Below are positions 22,862 to 34,037 of a DNA stretch of 64,000 bases, piece by piece. Every line of letters starts with the position of its first letter. The first letter of the stretch is position 1. Position numbers and translations under genes: made by a program. Origin of the DNA: Sodiomyces alkalinus F11. Lineage: Eukaryota; Ascomycota; Sordariomycetes; Glomerellales; Plectosphaerellaceae. The notes beneath the pieces are model-generated. The model was not told the DNA's origin, ran no database searches, and was given only the letters and a program-made list of their open reading frames with translations. The DNA is taken from contig NW_021167079.1 in the NCBI RefSeq assembly GCF_003711515.1, positions 6,070,385 to 6,134,384 of the forward strand, written 5' to 3'.

Positions 22862-22906
22862 GGAATGGACGGAATGGACGGAATGGACGGAATGGACAGA
22901 ATGGAC
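22862..22906 (+). repeat. 9-bp minisatellite (GGAATGGAC)5
   Basis: Four exact GGAATGGAC units and a fifth with one change (AGAATGGAC), in tandem in noncoding DNA. Confidence 0.9.
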
Positions 22907-23921
22907 AGGATGATACCTAATTATGATTCGAATCCTTGCGTCCTGAAATTCACATGTGATTGCCAAGCATCGCCACAGCATTCTTTTTGCCCGCAGCGCG
23001 AGGTTGCAGAATGGATTACGACACAAAGTGGTCACGATTGGAATGAGAATGGCGGGCTGCGTGGTTCTCCCTCCGTTTCTTTCCATGTCCTGTCTATTGA
23101 TAGAGGCCATGTGAGTGTCGATGAAATACTCAACTCTTCTTACTTACGTACGTAGTCGAGAGTGGAATTTCAAACTCACAGTTGAAGTCCGATGAATTGT
23201 TGATCTATTTTAGACTGCTACCTAATCCATTATGCGCCAACTCTATCCATGGAATGAAGCCGTAATAAGGGAGATAAGGTCTCTTGGACCATACCTAACT
23301 AAGGTGGGGGTTGATGGAAGGACTTCGTGGGGGTCGCTTTCTATCTGTAAGACTGCTTTCACATGTCAGACTTATTGCAGGTGACAGGGATCGTTCATTT
23401 CCTTCCATGCCTTCCTTCTTGTTGAAACAAAACAAGTTGATTAATCAGACATACCTACCCTCGTTCGAACGATACGATGATGAAAATCGACGGCGATTTG
23501 CGATGTTATTGGCGCAAGCCAGCCCAGAACGAAATCGACGGCCAATGGTGTTGTCATGGCGTCCACGTTGGCGACAACTCAAGATGCAGCTTGGGGGATC
23601 CAGGCCGCAGCTAGTTGGAACTAGTCATAGCCTCACACGCAATGTCGATGACATGCGCCCGTCAATACGGTTCTGGCCCCGGTGGGGTATTTTCTGGTTT
23701 ATCCCCGCCGTTCCTTCTCTTCACATTCATCATCGCACATGTATCATGTATCCATACATACCGTAACTTATAGGCAGGCTCTCGCTCGCCCCGAGCTATG
23801 TTGAGCTAGGTTTTTTTTTTGGTACGAAGTACGAAAATGGGCTGACCCCGGCCGGCGGACCAACTAATCCGGCATTTGTTACTCCCCGACTCTCTCGCCA
23901 TCCCATTCCCTTCCCTCAAAG

Positions 23922-23946
23922 CACATGCACATGCACATGCACATGC
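23922..23946 (+). repeat. ACATGC hexamer repeat
   Basis: Four tandem copies of a six-base unit (CACATG register) in noncoding DNA. It is a simple-sequence repeat. Confidence 0.85.
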
Positions 23947-24576
23947 CCGTGTTTCGCTGCGAATTCCCCTGGCCACCGCACGAGAAATCTGCCCCTCGGC
24001 AGCTGTGAACCGGGCGGGCTTTGACGGTGAGGCCAGGGCACTTCGATTGGTGTCTTAAAATCATATGAAGTTGTCGGCACTACCTGCACAGTGTACCTGA
24101 CACTTCCGTCCCAGGGAGCAGGTCCGGCCCTATCTATGTGGATAGCTGCCCGTGTCAGTCTCGGGCCTGTGAACCCGTATACCCCGCCGTGGGTAGTATA
24201 ATATTAACACTGGTCCTACACATTCCATCCATCTCCTCCCTTCAGTCAAAAACCCCGGAGTGGTTCATAAGAGTATTTCCCCCCTCCTTCCCTTCTCCTT
24301 CTCCTTCTTTCTCTCCCTCCCTCTTCGTCGCACCTGTCACCATTCTATCGTCTATCATCCTTCCCGCGCCGTTTCAGTGGAAACTCCCTCCCCCCTCGCG
24401 ACTCTCTTTCAAGTCCCGAGGCTTTACCAGACGTTGATCCTCCCATCGAGGCTAGACCTCAATTTATTGTTCGTGAGCACTGGACTCAAGTGGACCGGTA
24501 TTGCGCGACAGTTTTATCTGACTTTCGCCTGTTATCCAGACAACCACAGCCCCAGAGACACCGAATAAGGCCAGAC

Positions 24577-25194
24577 ATGGCTCAGGTCAATGGAGACTTC
24601 TCTGGGTCGAGTCCCAGCTCAGTTTTCCTCCAGGTATGTTTTTTGTCACTTTCCGTCGTCCTCGGGAAGCCTGCAAGTCCACTCTGCTGACGTCCTCCCC
24701 AGCATCTCCTCGACTACCCAGTGGTCTACGATGGCGTTTCCACGTTCAAACAGAACCCGTACGGACAAAAGTCACTACAGCTCAGCGACTCGGCCTACAA
24801 GACTTTCGCGCAACCACTGGCGCCTTTCTTGAACAAGCCGTTCCAGTTCGTGCGACCCTATCTCCAGAAAGCCGATTCACTGGGAGACCAGGCACTGTCC
24901 AAGGTGGAGGAGACCGCGCCCTTCGTCAAGAAGCCCACCCGCCAACTTGTGGCGGACGCGAGGGCCCTCGTTGGGTTTCCCTACCGAACTGGACTTGAGG
25001 CGAAGGATCATGTCCTGAACACGTATTCGGCCGAGTGCAAGAAGGCCGGCGGCGACGGCATCGTAGCTCATAGCAAGGCGCTCGTCAGCACGGCCCTGAT
25101 TTCAAGCAGCGAGTTGTTGGGCTGGGCTAGCACCATCATGCACCGCCGAGGGACGGAGGCGAAGGAAACTGTGAAGGAAAAGGCGAATCATTAG
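24577..25194 (+). CDS. CAP20: CAP20-like perilipin (lipid-droplet protein)
   Basis: Fungal perilipin family (Colletotrichum CAP20, Metarhizium MPL1), coating lipid droplets; in plant and insect pathogens the family is tied to appressorium turgor through lipid storage. Exons 24577-24633 and 24703-25194 give 182 residues, the normal size. Intron 24634-24702 (GTATGT...CCCAG) is phase 0. Recognisable blocks are the start AQVNGDF and FLQHLLDYP across the intron, then NPYGQKSLQLSDSAYKTF, KADSLGD and the KVEETAPFVKKPTRQL segment, followed by the conserved KDHVLNTYSAECKKAGGDG. There is no signal peptide or transmembrane segment. The family is widespread in Sordariomycetes including non-pathogens, so it does not show lifestyle. 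Confidence 0.9.
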
Positions 25195-28028
25195 ACGAGT
25201 GGCTTAGTTGTACCAATTTGAGTACGTGACTGGCGAGCTTCGTCGTTCGAGAAATAAATTAATAATATCGAATACATTGAATACGCGCTGGAGATGGCTT
25301 CTTTCTGGGGGGGGGGGGGGCTGAACGCTGTTATTCTCCGGTTCTATTTTGAACTGGGAGTTTCGGGGGCAGGGCCGCCTGGTCGAAGACTCGGGGTCTG
25401 CATGCAGCTACGTATGCCCGCTCGGTTGGCTCCATCACGCTCCGAGCCGAAGCTGCGATCATCGTCCTAACGGCCTCGGACCCGGATTTGTGGGTCTCTG
25501 CGAAGCAGAACGCCGGGATGCTCGCGCTTGGTGAACAAACTGACCGATGGCAAGGCTTATCCTATGCGAATGGTTATCTGGGCATTTGCAGTAAGGTAGT
25601 TTTACAGAGACCGTGTGTGTGTGTCATATGAAGAAGCATTGTAAGTGGGATACCAGGTTCGAGACTTGGGATATGGCATCTCAGTCCACTCATTCTGGTC
25701 ATGATCACACTGAGGTTCGGGAAGGGCCATGGTCAAGAAGCCAATGGAGATAGATGCCCTACCTTCACCGACGACGCGGATAATGTTTGTACGAATAGTA
25801 CATGGATAACTTCGCAGACATGTATCCGTACTTTTATATAATACTTCGTAGTGATGCTGGACACAAGTAGTCTATGTATGGCGTTAAGTAGGTATGCAGG
25901 TTTGAATAATGAGATGTCAGGTTGGGTTTGATACCCGATAGTACCCTGCCGTGGTCTCCATATGGACTATTATTGAGTAAGGTAGCTGAGTAGCAAGCTT
26001 CTTAGTCTCTTCGGCCGTGATGGTCTTTTGGCGTCGGTTAGGGTATTGGCTAGCTAACTTGTAATAAAGGGAGACGGTCGTCATGGCCTCTCGGCAAATA
26101 TTTTGACATGTCCAAGTGTGTGGACTATCCGCACCTTTTTAAGGCGATTCTTTGACTCGTATCGCCATACCTACCTACTGCCTTGGCACGAGGAACGAAT
26201 TCGTAGCCCGGCTAAATTATTCCGTATCCGTACCCACGTTATACTTCTTCTTGAATCTACGAGTATCTACGTATCGTATAGTAAAGCTATCGCCTCGTAA
26301 GCATCACCCCTCCACTTCTCAGTTACAAGGTTGGTGCGAAAGCTGTGGAAGTCCTTCGTAGGTCGGCAGCGATGTGCCAACACCGCACCGCAACACCAGT
26401 GGTAATTACAGTCTTAATTTCTTCGAATAGCCCGAGCTCAACGAGTGGAAAGGAACCAAATGATAGGCACGACTCGCGCACTTTTTGGAATATCCAACAA
26501 TAACGGCATCGCGAAACATTATTCGCCGTCTTCGTACATACGTTTCAGATTTCGTGCTTTTCCCTTGCCTTTCCGATTCTTGTTTTGTCTTTCCTTTTCT
26601 TTTCCTCTCTTTCGGTTTCTCCCCCCTTTCTCCAACCAGATCCTCCGTACTTATCCCGATACAATCACATATCGGTATAATATGAACACATTCAATGCAA
26701 GGTCGAAACAAGAACCATGAGCGTTGGACAATTCAGGGAGAACAAGGTGGGGGGGGTAAAGGGAGCTCGACGGGAGGGGGCGTGTTGACGAGCCTTCTTC
26801 TTCCAGAGAGGCGCAATTTCCCGTTGGTCGCATTTGAGCCGTTTCATTCGTCAGCTCTCGAGTTGGTGGACCTCAAATCTAAGAGCTAGTCAGGGACCCC
26901 CTTGTCAAGGAACACGGTCCTAGCTTCGTTCATTATGAGAGCTAGTGGGTTCCCGACCCACTGCCATGTGCCGCCCGGGCCTCCTCAATTCGCACCGTCC
27001 GTGACGGAGTTCGGCTTTTGGTGCGCATTAAAAAATTGTGGAAAATAGGGAGCACAACAGTACTGTACAGTGTGCAACAGCTTCTGTACGTGTACGACTA
27101 CGGGTATGTATCTTTGTACGGCCTACAACGTACATTATACAGTTGTACAACGTACTTCGTACAACGTAACTGACCTCGCAGAAGCAAGCTGTAGCGTCGT
27201 ATCAGAACCCCAGAACCACCCCTGAGTACCCCTGGCAGCGAAAATTGCCCTGACAGCGTGAGCATGGGACTGAGCCGGGATGTTCAATTGAGCATCGTTT
27301 CCAATTTGCAAGTCGTTTCCCTATCCGTGTGTTACCATGGGAAGTTCTGCTCGTCTCGGCCAATTTCGCGAATTCGCTCTGGGTCTGATCACCCCCCTTC
27401 TCGTTCCCCTTCCTAGTTGATGGTCCGTTCCCTCACTCTTCCACCCATCCCACGCCCCCCCCCCCCTTGACTCTGACTCGAGGGCCGAAGATTTGATCCG
27501 ACCGAGTGGTTTGGAAAGGAGAGGAGGCGTTCGTTTCCTTCTAAGACGTCTTGGGCTCCTGTCTTTGGCCTGCTTCACCTCCTGTCTGTCTCTGTCCCCA
27601 CCGGCCGGCTCCCATCGTCCGCCCTATCGTTTGCCCTTCCAGTCCTTCTCACCCTTCTCTCTCTCTCCTTGTTCTCTTCGTCCATCTCCATCTTCGACCT
27701 ACAGCCCGTGTATTTCTCGTGATCTCCTTGATCCCGAGAACGACGCGTCCACGGCGGCTCTGGCTGTGTAGGGATTCGTGTGAATCTTCTGGTGCGTGCG
27801 GGACGTTTGTCTCCCCAGATAGATCGTGCGTTGTTTTCTACCTTTCTTTATTTTCCCTCTCTTGGATCCGTTCCGACGTGTTGAACGGCGGACGTCGCAA
27901 GACGCTGGGCGGTTGTTTTTCGAAGAAGTATCACCGAGTCGGATCCGTTCAGGCGTATCCCCATACGCACCACTTCTCCATCGCCTTTTTTTTTTTTATT
28001 TTTTATTTTTATTTTTTACCGAGCAACC
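25195..28028. other. 2.8-kb intergenic region and long CT-rich leader
   Basis: No gene is supported. Features are a G12 run at about 25309-25320, an AATACTTCGTAG motif near 25845, a GTAC-rich cluster at 27055-27175, a C run near 27460, and a strongly CT-rich stretch from about 27560 to 28020 ending in A/T-rich DNA before the DENN-gene ATG. The open frames in the last 500 bases are by-products of this pyrimidine-rich leader. Confidence 0.55.
27055..27175. repeat. cluster of GTAC palindromes
   Basis: In about 120 bases, TGTAC/GTACA-type words recur in both orientations (CAGTACTGTACAGTG, GTACGTGTACGAC, TTGTACAACGTAC). They could fold into several small hairpins. It is noncoding and its function is unknown. 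Confidence 0.6.
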
Positions 28029-30986
28029 ATGGCCCCTTCTCTCAACACCCACTCTTCCTTTACGCGCCCTCGCACCGGCGACCGCGAGGGCCGTCCGACG
28101 ACCAGAGACCAGGGCGACAATAACCTGATCATTCCGAGCCGCACGTCGTCGCTTCACTCTCGCATCACCCAGCCGATTCCCTCGACGCTCAATGTCAAAC
28201 CTCAGCAGCGCACGCCGAAGACGCTTACACATGCCTATATGGTCTGCGGTGTTGGCCGGGAGCCGTCTCAATGGGTTAAGGCCCCGCCCCCTGCCCAGGG
28301 CAAGATTGGTCATATGAAGGGAGCTGTCGGCCAATTTTGGCTGCCGGAGATTCTGGGTAGCAGTCCCAGGCTTGAGCAGGACAACGAGATCGCCAGATCG
28401 CTTCATGCTGCCATGAGGGTAAGTCACCCCATCAGGACCAACCCCAGCCAACCCAAGTATTCTATTTTCTGTCTCAACTTGCCTTGGGCGACAATAGTTT
28501 GTCTGTCACGGGTTAAGCATCGGCTAACGATCGACGACGAACACAGGCCTGCTTCCCCCACGACGTCGAGATTTGCACCGGACGAAGCCAACCCCATTGC
28601 GTTCATCATGCTTTCGTGCTCCAGCAGGATTCCTCCCACACACTCTATGGCATCTGCCTACGCGTCTGGTCTCGCGCCGACGAGAAGCGGGCGGAGACGA
28701 TTCGGGACCTGAGGAAGAGGACGGAACCTGACTTTTACGACAATCCCGAAGAGACATATTGGATCCCCTACTGCCTCTCTTTCCTGTCCCGGTACCCGCT
28801 GTACAACCTGCTGGGTGACTACTTGAGGGGCATGTGGATTCACTGGAACAAGGCAACCAATCTGTTCCATGCCGAGGAGGTTTCCCGTATTCTCAGCTTC
28901 CCCGCCCCGCGGCTCAACGACCTTGTCCGGATCGACATGAAGGACTACGCGTTGTGTTACCAATTCCCCTCTTCGCCGACGGGTTTCCAGAACTTTGCCA
29001 TGTGGCCCTTGTTCTGCTGCCTTTCGATCCCCAACATTGTGGGCGTCGTCGAGGCAGCCATCTCCCCGACGCGCCGTATCATCCTCGTCAGCCACTACCC
29101 TGCGATGCTTACCATGGCGGCCGAGACGGTCAGATACTGTGTGAGGGTGTACGAGTGGAGTGGCCTCTACGTCCCGGTCGTTCATGCCCGTCATGCCAAG
29201 GAACTGGTTCAGGAACCCGGCCCTTACATACTCGGCATCACCGCCGAATGCCGATCGCTCTTCACAGCACCCACTGATGCCTTGGTCGTGGACTTGGACC
29301 GCAACTTTGTGCTCACCTCGAGCCCTCCAACGGCACTGAATCCGGGTCAGCGCAACAAGTTCGTCACCCGTCTGACACAGGCTCTCAATGGCGACGTCAC
29401 GCCGTCCGGCGTCCCCCAACATCTCCGCTCCGCCTACGGTGGAGGCAAGTTGATCCCCGCCGGGCAGATCATTGTCATGCGTGGCGAGGTCGAGTCGATC
29501 CAGGATCCGGAGTGGTGGAACCAGGACGCCGTCATGACCGTCATGGATCACGTCTGCGAGAAGATGGGCCGCAACACGGGCCTCAAGGCCGTCTTCGGGG
29601 GAGCGGTCAAGAAGCCGCTCATGACGAAGGTGTCTATGAGGCATCTGAATGAGATTGTTCGCGAGAGGAACCAGTACTCTCGCGACGCACTGGAGGCCTG
29701 GCAAGATTTTATCAACCTGAAGGGTCGCATGGATACCGAGCTCAACAAGGTCACCAAGCGGAACAACTATCTGGTTGAGGAGCTTGAGAGCTGGAAGCAA
29801 CAGGTTCGCGCCCCCCCCACCCCCCCCCCCTTCCCCGATCGTTGACCTCGGATTTGGTATAGAAGTACGCATGCTAACTTGGTGCCTTCTTTTTTAGTTC
29901 CTGAAATTCCAAGCCTTTGCCGAACAGCTCACGAAGGAAACACAGGACCTGAAGTCGAAGATTGAGAATCACAAGAGGGAGAACAGGCGGCTGGCTGGCC
30001 TGCTTGACCAGCAGAAGGACGACAATGCCCGGCTTACCGTACGCCTGGGCGGCACTGAGAAGCAGCGTGACGATGCGCTTGAGGCACTTGTGCTCCAGCA
30101 GGAGATTGCCGAGGAGCTGGAGCGCGAGCGCAAGCGTAACAAGAAGGAGCTCGCTGCGCTGCAGCATACCAACGCAACTATCATGCGGCAGCGGGACGAA
30201 GCGCGTCGCGTTGTGCTCCACCTGCGCAGCCTCATTGGCGGACAAAGCCACCACATGGAGCACCTCGTCCGCTCTCTTACCAAGCCGGACGAGCTCATCT
30301 CGGAGATCGAAACCGGCTTCGAGCACGACGAGGGCGGCGAGCAGGACGGCCCCACACCCAACGAGGGTCTCTCCCCAGAAGCCCAAGCCAATCTCCGGAG
30401 CGCCGCTCTGGCCAACAAGCGCATGTCGGCGTCTAGTTTCATCGACGTGGCCGATCGTCATCTCAAGGACAAGACGGACGCCATTGCGCACATCATCCGG
30501 AACATTGCCGAGCAGTGCCAGGCTGCCGTGGAGGGCCTGCAGCTCGCGCAGGACGCCGAGATCGACGAGCGTGCGAGGCGAGCGGCGGCGCACCGCCGGC
30601 ACAGCAACCTGTCGATGGCGCACAGCGACGACGGCAACGACACTCTCTCCAACGCCGCGTCGGAGGTTGGCGATGACAGCTTGCTCCACCCCACCTCGGG
30701 GCGCGCGTCGAGCATCCCCCCCACACCGGACCTGGTGCCGAACCGGAGCAGCACGGCCATGTCTTTCGCCTCGACGGCCACGACGCCCGAGCGGTCGAGC
30801 CAGCAGTTCATGATCCGCGAGGACATCCCCACCAAGATCGTGGAGGACGACGAGGACGACCTGGAGGAAGGCCGCAGCGAGTCGGAAACGATTCCCCAGG
30901 AGCACGGCCTGGTCGGCAAGCATGCCGAGAGCTTGATCCACAGGCCCTCTGGGGCTAGGATTAGCGCCTTGGGCGGTTCCCGCTGA
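28029..30986 (+). CDS. DENN-domain protein with C-terminal coiled coil
   Basis: Exons 28029-28418, 28547-29803 and 29898-30986, all phase 0, give 911 residues. Introns 28419-28546 (GTAAGT...ACACAG) and 29804-29897 (GTTCGC...TTTTTTAG) are supported by continuation of the conserved frame. The central part matches the DENN fold: the core has LFCCLSIPNIVGVVEAAISPTRRIILVSHY and continues with a segment on setting pressure points such as YVPVVHARHAKEL. DENN proteins act as guanine-nucleotide exchange factors for Rab GTPases in membrane traffic; which Rab is unknown here. A coiled coil covers about 500-630, and the tail is Ser/Pro and acidic. The second intron begins with a C-rich run, and reading through it adds about 14 codons before a stop. 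Confidence 0.85.
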
Positions 30987-32278
30987 GCGTCGTCGTGAAG
31001 ATGTTTTCATTATGCTGGGGTGAATCCTGGACGTCTTTCAAGTTTCATTTCCGTCGAGTTCAAGCCGCTGGTGTTTATTGTCCCAGTCTGTCTTCTCTGC
31101 CTGGTCGAAAATGGCCAAAATTCTCCGTCTCTTGCTCTTGTGCTCTCCCTTACGACTTTTTTGTTTCATTCAATCTCTCCCTCTTCCTTTTCTCCCCCGC
31201 TTCGACGAAGTCGTCCTGAATCTTGTCTTTTCTGGCGTTGATACTCCTGCCGTTTGGTTTTCTTTTGTTTTCATCGTTCATAACCCACCTCCTCAAGCAG
31301 GGATAATCAGCGATCCTAAACATCGCGACTTAGCTGCGAGTAGCGGGTTTTATTCCAACAAGTTCCACAAGATTTCTCACATCGGTCTACTCGCGCCGAT
31401 TTTGTCGTGCCGCTGGCATATCTACATTCTGCTGGGAGAAGGGGAAGAGACTTTTGCTGGGGTTGATTTGATTATTCCCAGCATGGTCGAAATTGTTCAC
31501 ACACATTTACCGTGTCCAGATGGTCTAGCTCCAAAATTCCTGTAGCACTCTTAACGAATTCTAAGTCTCTGGCCTTTCTTGAGAAGATATGACCCTTCGT
31601 TTCTTAATCGTCCTGATTCCACTCAACATGCTCTGTTGGGGATGGATTTTACATGCACCGCGTCTGAACTGATCGCTACGATGGTCACGATGATATGGAT
31701 GCTGCTGTTCGGTGACTGTCTCGGTAAGGTAAGGGTAGGTTGAAGAGCCCACAGTGAATGACAAAGGTTTCTACCCGTTTACGCGTATCTGTATCTGTAT
31801 CTGTGTCTGTATTATTTTTAATGGCAGGACGACACCTATGAGCTGCGTGGAAACATCTTTGCCCCCTCTCTTTGTTGATACGAGTAATACTGATTGGGAT
31901 CCATAGGTGCTGATGTAAGCGGTGACCAAGTATGGGCGTTGCTTACGGAGTCTGAGCAGCTTGTCTACACGTGTACACGAGGAGGAAGTGGGTAGGGGTC
32001 TCCCCTCTCCTACAAAGTAATTACGAAGTATTACCAACTCTACTGCCGGTATTTACAACGTACCATCAATTCTGGGGACATCTCCACGATTCGTCTACAC
32101 GTATGATTACTAGGTAGGTACCCGATTAGTGAGACGAATTCAGCATGGCTCACAGGGTCCATAATAGACTACCGCTTGGAGTCGCTCGTTCCCTCAGTTT
32201 CTTCCCCGAAAACAGATATAAACTAGATCCGTTCGCGAATTGTATAAAAGAACCCCCCCGCAACAACCCGTATTCCAG
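30987..32278. other. intergenic region between the DENN gene and pirin
   Basis: The first 500 bases are T/C-rich, probably the 3' untranslated region; the 155-codon open frame at 31078-31545 has no family features. A GTATCT repeat lies at 31785-31813 and a TTACGAAGTATT motif near 32020. No gene is supported. Confidence 0.55.
32217..32250 (+). promoter_or_regulatory. paired TATA boxes of the pirin gene
   Basis: Two TATA boxes lie close together: TATAAA at 32217-32222 and TATAAAAG at 32243-32250. They stand 57 and 29 bases before the ATG at 32279. Transcripts from the second box may begin too close to that ATG to use it well, favouring the ATG at 32450. Confidence 0.5.
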
Positions 32279-33358
32279 ATGAGGGCTCTTTTAGTATCCG
32301 CGTCTCTTCTTGTAGGCCTCGCATCTTTTCTATTCTTTATCGGCAAGGACCATATCCAGCACGTCGTGACATCGACCGCAATAACGATCCTCAGCCAGCT
32401 CAACATCAACAAAGCCACCACCCAGACCCCACACCTTCAAGCCACCGAAATGTCGGTCTCTCGCGCAATTCGCAAGGCCTTCTTGGCCGTTGAACAAGCC
32501 GAAGGTGCTGGCGCCCGGGTCAGGCGCTCCATCGGCACCCCGCAATTACGCAACCTGTCACCCTTCCTCATGCTCGATCATTTCTCCATCAAGCCCGGCG
32601 CCGGCTTCCCCGACCATCCCCATCGCGGACAAGAAACCATCACGTACCTGCTCCACGGAGGAGTCGACCACGAAGATTTCGCGGGCAACGCCGGAACCAT
32701 CGAGAGCGGCGACCTGCAATTCATGACGGCCGGCCGGGGCATCGTGCACGCCGAGATGCCCAGGCAAAACCCCGACGGCAGCGCCAACGTCGGCCTGCAG
32801 CTCTGGGTCGACCTCCCGCAGCACCTCAAGGCCTGCGAGCCGCGCTACCGCGACCTCAAGGCCGCCGAGATCCCGACGGTCGACGCCGACGACGGCCGCG
32901 TCCACATCAAGGTCATCTCGGGCCAGAGCCACGGCGTCGATTCGGTGCGCGACCTCGCCTACACCCCGGTGTGGATCCTGGACCTGCAGATCAAACCCGG
33001 CGGCAAGGTCACCCAGCCGCTGCCGGCTGGTTGGAACGCCTTCGCCTACGTCCTCGACGGGCAGGTCCTCCTCGGCAAGGGGGACCAGCAGCAGCCGGTG
33101 GGCCAATACCACAACGCCGTCCTGTCGCAGGAGGGCGACGTGGTCGACATGGCGGTGGACGCGGGGGCCGAAGGCGACGCGCGCGTCATCCTCATCGCCG
33201 GAACGCCGCTGGACCAGCCCATCATCCAGTACGGACCGTTTGTTCTGACCTCGAAGGATGAGGTCTACCAAGCCCTGGCGGACTATCAAACACACTCCAA
33301 CGGCTTTGAGCGGGCTGCGGGTTGGCAGAGCGAAATTGGAAAGTCCATGGTCCGTTGA
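32279..33358 (+). CDS. pirin-like bicupin protein, possible N-terminal hydrophobic extension
   Basis: Intronless. Pirins are iron-binding bicupin proteins; bacterial and plant relatives have quercetinase activity, and the human protein is a nuclear cofactor. The metal site is intact: PDHPHRGQET supplies two His, and GIVHAEMP supplies a His and a Glu. The C-terminal cupin half runs from about the block YTPVWILDLQIKPGG. From the ATG at 32279 the product has 359 residues and starts with a long hydrophobic segment (ALLVSASLLVGLASFLFFIG) not usual in pirins. From the ATG at 32450 (MSVSRAIRKAF) it has 302 residues, the normal pirin length. The 171-nt extension has no stop. I list the longer form but think the shorter may be the main product. 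Possible targeting is to membrane or mitochondrion; this is inference. Confidence 0.88.
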   Translation: MRALLVSASLLVGLASFLFFIGKDHIQHVVTSTAITILSQLNINKATTQTPHLQATEMSVSRAIRKAFLAVEQAEGAGARVRRSIGTPQLRNLSPFLMLDHFSIKPGAGFPDHPHRGQETITYLLHGGVDHEDFAGNAGTIESGDLQFMTAGRGIVHAEMPRQNPDGSANVGLQLWVDLPQHLKACEPRYRDLKAAEIPTVDADDGRVHIKVISGQSHGVDSVRDLAYTPVWILDLQIKPGGKVTQPLPAGWNAFAYVLDGQVLLGKGDQQQPVGQYHNAVLSQEGDVVDMAVDAGAEGDARVILIAGTPLDQPIIQYGPFVLTSKDEVYQALADYQTHSNGFERAAGWQSEIGKSMVR

Positions 33359-34037
33359 AATGGGAGAGGTCAAGACGTTTCTCCTTTCACCAATGACATG
33401 ACCACTTAACTAGGTGGCATTGGCTGTGCCCTTGTGTATATACGGATAGTTATATGGGACGTACGTTGCGTTTGTTTTATTGCTAGCCGGCGTTGTTGTC
33501 ATGGGAGGTTTCGGGTGTTTATCACCTGTACTGGCAAGTTAAGCATATAGACATATTGGAATTGGCTATTTTCTTTTAAGAGCAAACCGATCCTACTATC
33601 AGTGCCGGTCAAGTGAATACGAATAAGGTAAGGTAAGAAGAGTAAGTGCAATGGAGGGGAACATTCCAACATTAAGACATTGGACGTGCTTTGGTAAATG
33701 CGAGGTATCGAAAGTCAGGTACCTTTTTTGGACTAAATTACGAAGTACCTTTAGGTATACAAGGTACCGTATACATCGTACCTTACGTTATACCTCAGGT
33801 AGCACCGATTCCACTCAATCGCCGCTTCGCGTCTGCCCCCCCNNNNNNNNNNNNNNNNNNNNNNNNNNNNNNNNNNNNNNNNNNNNNCAACGCTCCTACA
33901 ACTCTCCAGTCAGCACCGTAGCTGAATTCCTGTCCGATCCTCGAACAACCGATTTTCAAATTCAAATGCTTCCTCGACAGTGCTGTGCATTCTCAAGGCA
34001 GTAATGCGCGCCGCTACGCCGGTTCTGGCCAGCCACC
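33359..34037. other. intergenic region with assembly gap
   Basis: Contains GGTACC/GAAGTACC palindromic motifs at 33718-33800 and a gap of 45 N. No gene is seen. The last 150 bases are the SEC6 leader. Confidence 0.6.
33843..33887. other. assembly gap (45 N)
   Basis: Runs directly after a C-rich stretch. The true length of missing sequence is unknown. Confidence 1.

Larger units (their letters stand above)
22040..24576. other. 2.5-kb intergenic region
   Basis: Spacer between the divergently transcribed Bcd1 and CAP20 genes. It has poly-T near 22160-22180, a 9-bp minisatellite (22862-22906), an ACATGC hexamer run (23922-23946), and GGTACGAAGTACG at 23821. From 24230 it is CT-rich, the likely leader of the CAP20 gene. 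No gene is supported. Confidence 0.55.

Noticed and set aside
22920..22940. tRNA B-box-like GATTCGAATCC
   Set aside because: No A box at the proper distance upstream (that stretch is a minisatellite) and no cloverleaf arms could be drawn.
25650..25662. tRNA B-box-like GGTTCGAGACT
   Set aside because: Departs from the NNCC ending, and no A box or acceptor stem is visible.
27551..28123. 190-codon open frame before the DENN start
   Set aside because: Product of a pyrimidine-rich leader that overlaps the true ATG region in another frame.
28658..29872. 404-codon minus-strand open frame opposite the DENN gene
   Set aside because: Antisense shadow of the DENN exon, with no domain signal.
29874..31010. 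378-codon minus-strand open frame opposite the third DENN exon
   Set aside because: Antisense shadow; His/Arg/Val-rich with no recognisable domain.
31078..31545. 155-codon open frame after the DENN gene
   Set aside because: Lies in T/C-rich 3' DNA; the Leu/Phe/Pro bias follows base composition and no domain is seen.
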